Of a DNA stretch of 64,000 nt, positions 1 through 10,899 are shown in pieces (position 1 is the stretch's first letter; each line of letters opens with the position of its first letter). Below the pieces are notes generated by a model. The model had not been told where the DNA came from and ran no database searches. It worked only from the letters and a program-made list of their open reading frames with translations. The translations under genes and the position numbers were made by a program. The DNA is from Adiantum capillus-veneris (taxonomy: Eukaryota > Streptophyta > Polypodiopsida > Polypodiales > Pteridaceae): NCBI GenBank assembly GCA_014529385.2, contig CM043969.1, forward strand, positions 25,067,946-25,131,945, read 5' to 3'.

Positions 1-215
1 TGATAAATTTCATCTCATTTGGGTCAGTGAAAGAGAAGATTGAACAGACTTTAGCATTTTTTGACTGAAAAAGGCAAGGATAGCTAGTTTTGGGGTCTTT
101 TGACATCCAAATTAAAATCTAAGCATAGCATTGGGTTGCTGACATCAATTAGGGGAAGCTGTGGGACAAGTCTGGGGTCAAACAGGCCAAAAAGATATCC
201 TACGCGTTGTCGTGT
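1..215. other. Unassigned sequence left of the first LTR
   Basis: No ORF or RNA gene is visible. The phrase 'atcctacgc' near 198 also occurs in the leader near 2346, so this may be the leader of another related retrotransposon copy. It ends where similarity to the 61.9-kb copy begins. Confidence 0.3.
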
Positions 216-1290
216 TGTGACACGTACATAGTGGGAGCGCATGCTACAAGATTTATCTTATAATTTTTTAGATACATAATTATCTTTCCTATAATGTACA
301 TATGCATATTTAAGTATAATAATAAGCCTTCTATCTCATCCTATTATTTTTCTCAAGGGTAACCTATCCTTACTTTACCATCAGAAAATACTATGGGAAA
401 AGCATCAATAGCTCCGCCTCTTTAACTTGGGGCAAAAAGAATTGATTCTTTATTTTTACTATTTCATTATCATCTCACACCCTAGCTAGATCCTATATCT
501 AGGGTAAACTCCAATATATATATATATTCTAAGTATTTTTTATACTTTTCTTATATTTCTTTTTAAATAGCTACTAGGAGGGAATCAAATCCTAGTGGGA
601 CACTAGGTGGCATGATTTCAAAGATACACTTATTTTAATGCATTATTGCAAGCATGATTACAAAACTTTGTCAAGGAGCAATGTCATGCTTTCATATGGC
701 ATGAGGTGTCCTTTGGAATTAAATGAAAGTCTAGGCTAAGGGGACCACGGGAAGACTTTTGCTTCCAGAAATGGACCCTATTTTGATGAATTTTTTACAC
801 AAGGTTCCAATCCGAATTGGAAAATGATTTTAAAATGAAAATCGTAGCTAATGAGCTGAAGTTTCTGCCCATATTTTTACTTTTTTATTTGGAGCCACGG
901 TTGAGGAGATATGATCAAAATACTGGACCCCAGTCTGCCCAAATCATGCAGGGACAGCTCATTTCCAACTTTTCCAATTCCTATTCACACTGGCTCTTCT
1001 CTTCTTGTGTAAACCATTGGGGGTTCCCTTCACCTATAAAAGGCGAACTCTTCTTCCTTGGAAGGAACTCAAGCATTCAAGCCATTGATGAGAGGAATTC
1101 TTGAGGGAGTGAGTAGTAATGCCTAATTGTACTTAGCCCCATTAACATAAGCCCAAGCCTACACTTTCTCCTAGAGGAAGACTAGCCATTCTTGTACGCT
1201 ATCCTTAGAAGATCAACTCTAATCAAAGAAGGTGTTGTACTTGGCGTATCAATCAAAGTGGAGTGCTCCCCTCTTCTTCTCTCTCCATCA
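216..1290 (+). repeat. LTR of element 1 (5' LTR), TG...CA
   Basis: The 1,075-bp block starts TGTGACACG and ends CCATCA. It is matched nearly base for base by 61952-63028. Similarity starts abruptly at 216 and 61952, as expected for an LTR edge. The right edge is set by a CA followed by a TGGTGCC primer-site-like sequence. Because both copies are followed by the same leader and small ORFs, both are 5' LTRs of separate elements, not the two ends of one. No matching 3' LTR was found in the window. The right edge is less certain than the left. Confidence 0.6.
1035..1041 (+). promoter_or_regulatory. TATA box of the LTR promoter
   Basis: TATAAAA in 'cacctataaaaggcg', about 255 bp before the proposed LTR end. 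It is conserved in the second copy at 62771-62777. Its position fits a U3/R boundary. Confidence 0.55.
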
Positions 1291-1294
1291 ATAA

Positions 1295-1312
1295 TGGTGC
1301 CAAAGGGTTTGT
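1295..1312 (+). other. Candidate primer binding site
   Basis: TGGTGCCAAAGGG starts 4 nt after the LTR-ending CA, and TGGTGCCGAAGGG occupies the same place at 63033. Element C also has TGGTGCC just inside its LTR. The TGG start matches the CCA end of a tRNA; I cannot name the tRNA. Confidence 0.4.
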
Positions 1313-1598
1313 CAAGTAAGATGTGTTCTACATTGATGTTTTCTTGATTTCTTGTTGTTTTCTTTTTCATCTCTAATCCAACATATATATATGTATATAT
1401 CTAATATTATCTCCTTAACCAAATCTATCTCTCTCACTCTTAGTAATTCATCCTCTCTACAAATTTTAGGTTCTCTTTGCTACAGGTACATCTCTCCCCG
1501 CAGTATCCTTATTGCCTACGGGCAAGAATAGGGCTTCGGAGGGAAACTTCTCATCTCTTCACTTCTCTCATATCTACATTTCTCACATACTATCCTAG

Positions 1599-1817
1599 AT
1601 GAATAACCCACATGATGATAATTTCTATCGCTTTCACTCTGTACAATCTATTAGAATTAACGTATGGATTAGCCGTAAAATACACTTTCAACAACGTATA
1701 GTGTTTCTCTTTGGCCCAGAAAGGCTCAATGAAATACTTCTATCACCGGATCCCATCATACTACCTCTCATAGACTATAATTTTTCTTTTGATGTAAGCG
1801 TAGTTATCTTGCTATGA
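1599..1817 (+). CDS. Small leader ORF a (72 aa), first of a paralogous pair
   Basis: A 72-residue ORF between the LTR and gag. Its core reads SRKIHFQQR, then LFGPERL, then ILPLIDY and SFDV. It is 42/72 identical, without gaps, to the ORF at 40258-40476 (-) in the unrelated element C, and nearly identical to the copy at 63321. Its last 53 residues share 23 identities with the next ORF, so the two arose by duplication. Its stop overlaps the next start (ATGA at 1814-1817). There is no signal peptide, membrane segment or zinc motif, and I do not recognise a family. Conservation across unrelated flanking DNA argues that it is translated; the function is unknown. Confidence 0.65.
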   Translation: MNNPHDDNFYRFHSVQSIRINVWISRKIHFQQRIVFLFGPERLNEILLSPDPIILPLIDYNFSFDVSVVILL

Positions 1818-2026
1818 ACCAAGAGGATTTGTACACACAATTAATCCCAATCACTAGACAAAATATATATACTACGGTAAGCACAAAGCTACAATTCCAA
1901 AGAACAATTCGTAGCCTATTTGGTCAGCCAAGATTGAATGCCATTAACTCATCTATTAACCCTTTCTTACTACCCATGATACGATATGACCATAGCCTTG
2001 ATGTTTTCATCTTTGTGTTGTTTTGA
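1814..2026 (+). CDS. Small leader ORF b (70 aa), second of the pair
   Basis: A 70-residue ORF overlapping ORF a by 4 nt (ATGA), which would allow termination-reinitiation from one transcript. Key segments are STKLQFQR, LFGQPRL, INPFLLP and IRYDHSLDV. It is 43/70 identical to the ORF at 40498-40710 (-) and nearly identical to 63536-63748. It shares the FQR..LFG..RL..I..S..P..LP.I.Y..S.DV pattern with ORF a. It is basic in the middle with a hydrophobic C-terminal strand (IFVLF). Function is unknown; being in the leader, it would be translated before gag. Confidence 0.65.
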   Translation: MNQEDLYTQLIPITRQNIYTTVSTKLQFQRTIRSLFGQPRLNAINSSINPFLLPMIRYDHSLDVFIFVLF

Positions 2027-2790
2027 CATTCTCTTTTGTGTTCTTTCTTTGTGTGTGTGAGTGCAAGAGAGAAAGAGTGGGTCTTCTTTGATTGCACTTC
2101 TTTCCAAACCCTAGTGTTCATGGCATCTATGGTTTAATTCCTTCATATAGTTTTTGTTGGGTTCTCTCACAAACTCTCACAGCCATAAGCCCGGTGCTTT
2201 TCCGGCAAGACCGCTAATTTCTCAACAGCGTAGGATGTCTTCTGTGTGATTTTGGACTCTAAACAAAATTCTGAGCATACCATAGTGATCAGCACCTTAA
2301 GGAGAGTTTGTGATTCAAATTTGGGGCAATTCTGAGCAGTTAGATATCCTACGCATAGGATGTCTAAGGCATAATTCTGAAACCAAAAGTGTCACAGAGA
2401 TCCCAAATCTTTTTTCAAAATTGAATTTGGACTCATTTTGACCAGTCTAAAGTGCATTTCACTATTTTGGCCATAACTTTCACAAACGGTATTGGATCGG
2501 GAAAGTTTTTATATCAAAACGTAGCCTGAGAGCGGCTCTACAGATCTTAGAGAAAAAATTGAACTAAATGTATGCCGACGGCAACCATTTAGTTCAACTT
2601 TGAGGAAAACGTCGTTTGTGGCCTCAAAATTCATAAGCAAGTTAGGGGTGTCTAAAAGCGACAATTTGCGAGAATTGTGATGAAGCGGTTGCGGTTTTGG
2701 ACATAGTTTCGACTTTTCCCTAACCAAAGCACTTGAACACAGTAGACTAAGTCTACTTGAACCAAGCAAAAGCTCTTAAGCCCAGAAATC
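2027..2790 (+). other. Leader between small ORFs and gag
   Basis: About 760 bp with no convincing ORF. It ends directly before the gag start codon. The start of this region is shared with the copy at 63749-64000, with a short indel near 2222 compared with 63955. Confidence 0.4.
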
Positions 2791-4425
2791 ATGTCTACCC
2801 TAGATTCAAACGCAGCTTACACAAGCTTGGAGATCTCGACGATAGAGGAATATCCTCCCACAATGGATCTTCCAAACTTGCAATTGATAAAGATCCATCT
2901 TGTTGAGAGAGTTTGGATGATTGGTCATGAGAGTGAAGGACTATATAGATATAATGACGACAATGAGGTCAATCTTTATAGGTGCTCAGATCCATACCTA
3001 GAAGAGATAACGAATTACAAGCTCTTATATGTCTACACATACGGAGTCGAGTGTCAATGGAGATCTATAGTTGTCGACAAGTATGGACGAGAATACAGAG
3101 TTGTAGAAAGCACAAATCCACAGACTGTACTAGAAAGAGGTGGATATTTGGTCAATGAAGGACCAAAAATGCCTCCACCAAACATGAGAATTCCTATAGA
3201 AGTTCCAAGAAGAGAGCCATCAGGATTCCCTTCAAGAGCGATAACGAGAGAAGGATTGGGAGAGTCTCTAGTTAGACTTGTAGACAATCGACGAGTTAGA
3301 CCATCCCAAGTCCAAAAATGGGTAAACATAAAATACTCCGGAGATAAAGATCCTAGAGATCACGTAACGGCTTTTAGAAGAGTGATTAGAGCAGAGGAAG
3401 TTTCAGATTTTGCGACAGAGTTTGCGGGATTTGGATTGAATCTAGAAGATGATGCAGCTACATGGTTCGACTTGGTGGAAAAATGGGATTTTGAGACCCT
3501 AGATGAGCTGTTTGAGGAGTTTATTGAAGAATTCTTGCCAAAAGGCATTGCTCACAACGCGGTCTCGCAAATCCATAGATTCAAACAGAAAGAGAATGAA
3601 TCAGTACACAAAGCATCATTACGGCTCAAGAGATATGTTAAGCTCTGTCCGAGAGCGGAATTACCTACGCAAGTACGACTGATGCTGATCTTTATCCAGG
3701 GAATGAGAGATGCGGGCCTTCAGAAGGATTTGCATATGATAAGGAGGATGACGCTAAACGAGTTGATGAAAGAAGCTCTTTATCTAGTGGATAACTGTGA
3801 GGCATACAAAGAAAAGCACTTAAAGAGTCAAGGAGATGACACATCCTCTGAGCACAGTGTTTCACAGATAAGTGAGTCCATTGCCGAGCCAAAGGCACTT
3901 ATTGATAAAGAAAAGCTTATCGACGACTTGGTCAAGAGGTTGATTCCTCTTGTAGGGTCTGATTCGGGAGAGCCGAAGTGGTGTGAAATTGAGAGAAAAT
4001 GGACGAACCATACGGGGGAAGAGTGCTATTATAGCATGGAAAATGCTAGGGAGAGGTATGTACAACCTGTTCCAGAAGCACCTACTCCACCTAGATACAT
4101 TACGGCGAATGCGCCAGGACCAATAGGAGTTTTAAGGCCACAGCTTGTCTTAGGACAACAACCTCCGCTGCCAGGTGCTAGAATGCCGGTAGACATGAGA
4201 TACATGCCAATGATGGAAGCATCAAATAAAACAACGCCAGTACCAGCTACAATGTGGTATAGCAACCAAAGTGAGTATTACCCTTCGGAGCAACAAAATG
4301 TGAGAGAAACACATGGAGTGGTGAGGCCGGTACAACCTCCACCTACTGGGTTTCACTCGAAACAAAGAAGGTATGAAATGGACGAAAGGACATTGAGATT
4401 CATTGCAAATAGCGGCTTATATTAG
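2791..4425 (+). CDS. Retrotransposon gag (544 aa), element 1
   Basis: The frame starts ATG TCT ACC and is open for 544 codons. Residues ~20-110 form an N-terminal domain with a YRYN...LYRC pattern and DKYGREY, also seen at 48.9-49.2 kb. Residues ~170-330 are a gypsy-type capsid (Retrotrans_gag): FAGFGLNLEDDAATWF, then EEFIEEFLPKG, HRFKQKENESV and LFIQGM-like helices. The C-terminus is Pro-rich. Zinc knuckles lie in the next frame (+1), overlapping by 22 nt at 4403-4425. That could be a frameshift site or a simple indel. A capsid role in virus-like particles is inferred from the family. Confidence 0.8.
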   Translation: MSTLDSNAAYTSLEISTIEEYPPTMDLPNLQLIKIHLVERVWMIGHESEGLYRYNDDNEVNLYRCSDPYLEEITNYKLLYVYTYGVECQWRSIVVDKYGREYRVVESTNPQTVLERGGYLVNEGPKMPPPNMRIPIEVPRREPSGFPSRAITREGLGESLVRLVDNRRVRPSQVQKWVNIKYSGDKDPRDHVTAFRRVIRAEEVSDFATEFAGFGLNLEDDAATWFDLVEKWDFETLDELFEEFIEEFLPKGIAHNAVSQIHRFKQKENESVHKASLRLKRYVKLCPRAELPTQVRLMLIFIQGMRDAGLQKDLHMIRRMTLNELMKEALYLVDNCEAYKEKHLKSQGDDTSSEHSVSQISESIAEPKALIDKEKLIDDLVKRLIPLVGSDSGEPKWCEIERKWTNHTGEECYYSMENARERYVQPVPEAPTPPRYITANAPGPIGVLRPQLVLGQQPPLPGARMPVDMRYMPMMEASNKTTPVPATMWYSNQSEYYPSEQQNVRETHGVVRPVQPPPTGFHSKQRRYEMDERTLRFIANSGLY

Positions 4426-5692
4426 GTCAAAGCTTGCTTATAGCCAAGAGGAAATGCTAAAAGAATCTCCTCAACCAGAGACAGATTGTCACAAAAGTCG
4501 TGACAACCACTTGGTCAAACAATGTCCTCATACGGAGATCATTGAAGTAAATGCCTACTGTCTTGAGTGTGGCATCACTCACTTGATCCCCGATTGCCCG
4601 AAAAAACCAAACCAAATCAGGAAAATCACGACAAATATATCAGGGATTGTTCAGCTACCTAGTAGCTCAGAAAATGAAAATGTTGTACCAGTTCAAGTAG
4701 TTACGAGAGCACAAGCTCAAAAGAAAACTGATCAGAATCCAGAGACAAAGAACACGGAAAGTGACATGAGTCCAAAGACAGATGATGGACCAAAGACAGA
4801 CGCACCTAGTCAGAAAACCAAGAGCAAACGAAATAGTTGGAAAGCTAGAAAGACTAGAATGAAAGCACGCAGGGAACGAGAGAAAAAATCCCTAGCTGAG
4901 AAGCTTACGTAAGCTGAGGAGAAGATAAAACAACATGAGGAAAAGGAGGCACCTTCTCTTACACAGATGGTTAAACCTCTAGAAGAACCATCCATGGATG
5001 AGAAACCGAGAAGTGCTAGTTCAGGAGGATCTGTGTTGGCAGAGAAGGCTAATGAGACATTAGATGCCCTCTTGAAAGCCTATGATGTGAGGCTCAAAAA
5101 CAACCAAACCCCAGAACACAGGTGGATGACATATCCCTATGTGGAACTAGAAAAGAAAAGGTTTGAAATGTGCAAGAAAATGATTCAAACAGCCCAAGCT
5201 TTACTAGAACCACCAGTTGCAAAACCTGAGGATGTGATCTGTGTCAAACCTACACAAGTAATCCCACCAAACCAGGAACTAAAAGAGCTAGATTCTAGTC
5301 ATGAGCACATACCAAACCTCAAAGACCCAACATTAGAACCAAGGATAGTACTGAATACCACGGATAACTCTTCCGAGGGATTTCACCAAGCTATACCTGA
5401 GGATTGTAAAGAGATAGATGGTCTTGACAAATTGTGGAAACAAGTCAGAGAGGCCAATGAAGCCGATGACCTAAGAAGACGAGTAGACAAGACTGGTGAT
5501 GAACAAGGAGTGTTTCTACCACCAATAGAGGAATTTGAGACTAGATCTCAAATGAATCTAGACGTGCGATCGTATTGGGGCGAGAAAGAATCTGTACAAT
5601 CTATGGATAGTCAACCCCATTCGCTAAGAACACTACCGTCCTACATGGGAGAGTACGAGACCAAGTCAGATGTGGTTGCAGTCCCATCATAG
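4403..5692 (+). pseudogene. Zinc-knuckle and linker part of the polyprotein, element 1
   Basis: This frame (+1 relative to gag) runs from the gag end to the protease with single in-frame stops at 4910-4912 (TAA) and 5690-5692 (TAG). Two CCHC-like clusters are visible: a degenerate one (CHKSRDNHLVKQC) and CLECGITHLIPDC, matching the pair in element A at 30.8-30.9 kb. After them come VVTRAQ, a Lys/Arg-rich coiled-coil-like stretch and an acidic linker. Zinc knuckles of this kind bind packaged RNA. Both stops fit C-to-T changes of Gln codons or G-to-A of Trp, so I read this as one decayed frame. Confidence 0.65.
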
Positions 5693-6298
5693 AGACTGAC
5701 TCCCAACAAGGCCATCGATTCAAAGGGGCTAGTAGATATTCTATCTACCCCAGTCACCTGTACAATAATGTTAGCCGAGTTGCTCAGAATAAGACCAAAC
5801 ATGTGGGCTAATGTGGGTAAGTGTCTAGAGAAATTTGGTGTAAAAACCCCAATGACTCAAATCGAGGAAGGCATCAAAGAGCTTGAAATGCCTCAACTAA
5901 ATACTAGGCTAGTGCCATTAAACAAGGTGGGCGAGTATTACGAGGGAGAAGATGGAAACACAACCCTTCCTATGGAATTCAATAATGTAAAAACCATGGT
6001 TATCCTTGACAGTGTAGCTGGTGTGGCCATTGCAACCAAAGAGGTTTGGAAAAAATGGGGAAAACCTGCCTTGATATCAACACGAATGACCCTGCAGCTT
6101 GCAGATGGACACAAGGAAAATCCCCTAGGACTGCTAGAAAAAGTACTTGTCACTTCTTGTGGCATTGAATATGAACACACTTTTGTTGTTGTTGACTTTG
6201 GCAAGAAGAACAACTATGACGTCATTCTGGGAAGACCATTCATGCGACAATTGAAAATGGTTCAAGATTAGGGTTATGACCATATATACCTGAGACAT
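5693..6298 (+). pseudogene. Retropepsin-like aspartic protease, element 1
   Basis: In the same frame as 4403-5692. The domain begins near VPLNKVGEYYEGEDG, parallel to VPVNELGQYFEGDES in element A, and ends with VILGRPFM. The catalytic D-[ST]-G position reads DSVAGVAIAT: the Asp is present but the usual Gly is Val. Element A has DGGAGVSIVT here. The flap and the hydrophobic-hydrophobic-Gly block (VILGRP) are intact. TAG at 6269-6271 replaces the Trp of the family motif QDW; after it the frame runs straight on. Protease activity is doubtful because of the D-S-V change. Confidence 0.7.
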
Positions 6299-7729
6299 AT
6301 GGAAACCATAACAAAGATAAACTTGAGGGACCATAGCTATAGGGATGTGACGAGAACACCGGTTGAGGAGTTTGATTCCGCCATAGTAGCAGGATCAGAA
6401 CTTCCAGCTTGGTTAGGTAAGCCTAAAGACTTGTGGATGTGTGGAGCTTCACAATGTGGTAGCTTGAAACGTGAGGAATGTATCCTAGAGCGGGTTATAG
6501 AGGATATGGACTATATCCCAGAACCATTTCCTGAAGAAAAGTTAGAGACTTTTGGATGGGAACACATCTTGGCTACTTTGGACGTGTGCGCCGTGGAGGA
6601 TGCTCCCACAACAAAGTTTTGTGATGAAAATGGTTATGATGTCGTTCCTTATTTTGCACTGAGTGTAATCCAGGAAAACAAAGAGAACCAGACATCAACA
6701 AGCTCTCAAAATAAGGAGCAAACAAAGAAATGTGGAGAATCAAAAGATGAAGAAGACAACGAGTTCTATGACTTTGTAGAACACTTCGAGCTTCAAGAAG
6801 ATCAACGACCCGGGAATCAATGTCATCGCTACACGAATAAAGTGCATCAAAAGTGGATTCCAAAGTCCTCGGTGAAGACACAGCCACCAGAAGAATCCTC
6901 ATACATGGCTCCTAATAAGGATGCAAAGACTCAGCTAGGAGGAATACGACCAAAGAAACAAGCTAACAATGCTCTAATCAATGGGCTAGAAAATTCAACC
7001 AAGAAACTACCACCCACGAGCAAACAGACAGTAACTTTCCACTACCAACCAAAAAATCAAGGGAAAGTACAAGAAGTCAACCTTGCTGAGGATAGTAGCG
7101 ATAGTGATGAATCTTATGACATCCCCTATCATCAACTTAGGCCATCACTATCACGAACCTCTTCAGCAACAACCATGACAGGTCAAAAGAATAGGACAAC
7201 AAGTCAAAGCCAAAAAGCTCGACAAATCTGGATACCAAAAAGCCAGATCGGCCAAAAACAGATATGGATCAAGAAGACAAAGATCTCTAATGACAAATCA
7301 CAAGATCCAACACCAAAACAAAAACAAGGAAAGCGTGCACGAACGGGTAAGAATATCACAAAGTCGCAAGCTTTCACAACTCAGGTTTGGGCTCCAAAGA
7401 AGTTGATTCAAGCACAACAAAGTCAAGAATTCATTTGGATTCCAAAACAACCACAGTATCAATTTTCAAAGCCTGAATCCCGTCCCCAACCAAATGTACA
7501 AGGGTTGAAGCAAAGACCACTGTCAACTCACACAACAAAAAGGTGGATCCCAAAGAAGTCTCTTCAAACACAAACGAAGCACGGACAAGTATGGGTTCCC
7601 AAACGAGAGCCAGCAACAAAACAACCAATAATCGCAAAGAAATGGGTCCCAAAGAAGAACACCAAAACTGCTGTCAGTGCATCGCCGCTTGAATTCTTAC
7701 AATTCTTCCTACGATTACAGTACAGTTAG
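6299..7729 (+). CDS. WIPK/WVPK-repeat protein region, element 1
   Basis: A 476-codon frame continuing from the protease. The first ~150 residues are acidic and Cys-poor. The rest is Gln/Lys-rich and contains at least eight copies of a W-[IVA]-P-K motif (WIPKSS, WIPKSQ, WIKKTK, WAPKKL, WIPKQP, WIPKKS, WVPKRE, WVPKKN) spaced about 15-60 residues apart. The same motif follows the protease in fragment G (42.1-42.5 kb). Where an autonomous gypsy element would have RT, RNase H and integrase, this element has only this repeat region. The motif resembles W-V-P-K stretches I remember from plant copia gag-pol linkers. A nucleic-acid-binding or spacer role is a guess. Confidence 0.6.
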   Translation: METITKINLRDHSYRDVTRTPVEEFDSAIVAGSELPAWLGKPKDLWMCGASQCGSLKREECILERVIEDMDYIPEPFPEEKLETFGWEHILATLDVCAVEDAPTTKFCDENGYDVVPYFALSVIQENKENQTSTSSQNKEQTKKCGESKDEEDNEFYDFVEHFELQEDQRPGNQCHRYTNKVHQKWIPKSSVKTQPPEESSYMAPNKDAKTQLGGIRPKKQANNALINGLENSTKKLPPTSKQTVTFHYQPKNQGKVQEVNLAEDSSDSDESYDIPYHQLRPSLSRTSSATTMTGQKNRTTSQSQKARQIWIPKSQIGQKQIWIKKTKISNDKSQDPTPKQKQGKRARTGKNITKSQAFTTQVWAPKKLIQAQQSQEFIWIPKQPQYQFSKPESRPQPNVQGLKQRPLSTHTTKRWIPKKSLQTQTKHGQVWVPKREPATKQPIIAKKWVPKKNTKTAVSASPLEFLQFFLRLQYS

Positions 7730-8963
7730 AAGAGAGCAAGTCGCTTCAATCAAGCAACGATACAGGAGCTTCAAAGACCATTACATTGCTTAGAATAGGA
7801 AGCCTCGCCAACAAATGCCAATAAGCAAATTGCTTATACCCACATCTTGCACAACATAAATCTTTTCCATGCATTGACTATGTATGCATAATAGGGCTAC
7901 ATTACAAGGCCTGCATAGGCACGACTTTTAATTGCCCAAGCACAACACATACCCTTTGTGATACCCTGTCATAAAGGATGACTCCAAATAGGAAGGGGGG
8001 AGGCATTCTGAATGCGGACCTAACATTATGACTATTAGAGGGCAATGTTTTGTGAGATGCATTGAATTTTTGCGTTTTATTGTGATAAATTTTTGACGAA
8101 ATTTAGAGTATATGCCCTCATAGTAGTGTTACAGAGGAGTATGGGGACAAAATCCATATATGAGCCCCTAAGGACATGTGTATAGTGTACATAGCATTTA
8201 GATTTCTATTTGAATGATTTTTCTTTTGTTGATTTGTTTTAAGATTTTCTTTGTTTATTATTAAGAAAAAATAAAAAAATCCATAATCCACACGAAGAAA
8301 AGACTGACCAGAGGCCTGAGCACTACAAAGAGAAGAAGGTATAGGAAAATGATGAAACTTCACGAAGTATGTCTCAACAACCACTACAACAGCGGAAGAA
8401 CTTGTCATAAAGCACTGTCAACATGCAACCGACAAGTCATACAAGTCAGAGTCGAGTAGCTAAGCCACAAAATGAGTGAGGTGTTAGTCCCAAAGCTTCA
8501 AGTAATATTATCTGTGGTCTAAGTGTCTTAGCTATTCTAGGTACTGCTCAAGCTGGAAGAGTTGAGCATATTTACGTTGTGTCGCTCATGCTGGTATAGG
8601 TGAGCAAAAGAGTCGAAGTCTAAGTACTTAAGTCTGGTGAAGTGAAGGAGAAGGTCCAAAAGACACTCACATACTGAGCACAGTGAGATACGAGTGGAGA
8701 AACTTCTACATCGAAAACCCTTCTTGGAAAGGTGGAAGCTATTGAGACATCTTTTGATGTCACATGTGCTACATTTATTCCTCGAAACACCCATCATCTC
8801 CTTCTTTCACATTGCATGCTTTTGTTGACAAATTTCTCATATGCATATAGAGTGTCCCATAATTGGCACTTGCATCAGGCACTCTTTCCGTGTTTCACCC
8901 AAGCACTCACTTTTCATGAACATGTACTTCACGATTCAACTGCTCAACTCCAATAAGAGCGTA
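7730..8963 (+). other. 3' non-coding region of element 1 and unassigned flank
   Basis: No supported gene. A polypurine tract (aggaaggggggagg) lies at 7989-8003, as expected just before a 3' LTR, but the sequence after it does not match the LTR at 216. Element 1 therefore seems to have lost its 3' LTR. From about 8100 the DNA is AT-rich and then becomes the upstream part of element E. Short ORFs here have no recognisable features. Confidence 0.35.
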
Positions 8964-9023
8964 TACCAAAGGCATTTTTTTCCCACCGGGTTTTTTCCCT
9001 TTGGTCATCCAGGTTTTAGACCC
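8964..9023 (+). other. Pyrimidine-rich conserved block upstream of a 3' LTR
   Basis: A block reading ACCAAAGGCA, then T-runs separated by CCC and CCGGG, then ATCCAGGTTTTAGACC. The same block occurs on the minus strand at 60112-60190. Both copies lie upstream of a polypurine tract and an LTR starting TGTTGAC. I remember similar T/C-run blocks between pol and the 3' LTR of plant copia elements. Confidence 0.45.
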
Positions 9024-9276
9024 TAATCTAAAGACACCTATCACCATCCTCTTGTACATATTCCTTCTACATAAACAATAAGAAAATGCTACTCAAATCA
9101 ATTGACAAATGAATTGGAGCACCAATTTCAGATCATAGCATACTTCTCCTCAATGGCGAGTCAAAGAATGGCCTACAATGACAAAGTTGTAGACAACACT
9201 AACAACATGATTGCATAGGCAAAGAAGTCCTCAATGACAAAGAGCAGACATAAGGGTAATCAGAGGATCTCAAAAG

Positions 9277-10832
<1,556 letters not shown>

Positions 10833-10899
10833 TTGGAAAATATATTATTATGTGCATTTGGAACCTAATTGCTTGACCTTCAAACCAAGATTCCTATGT

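Noticed and set aside
2791-7729. RNA editing as the explanation for in-frame stops
   Set aside because: Stop-removing U-to-C editing is known from organelles of some plants, but this is nuclear repeat DNA and decay through C-to-T mutation is simpler.
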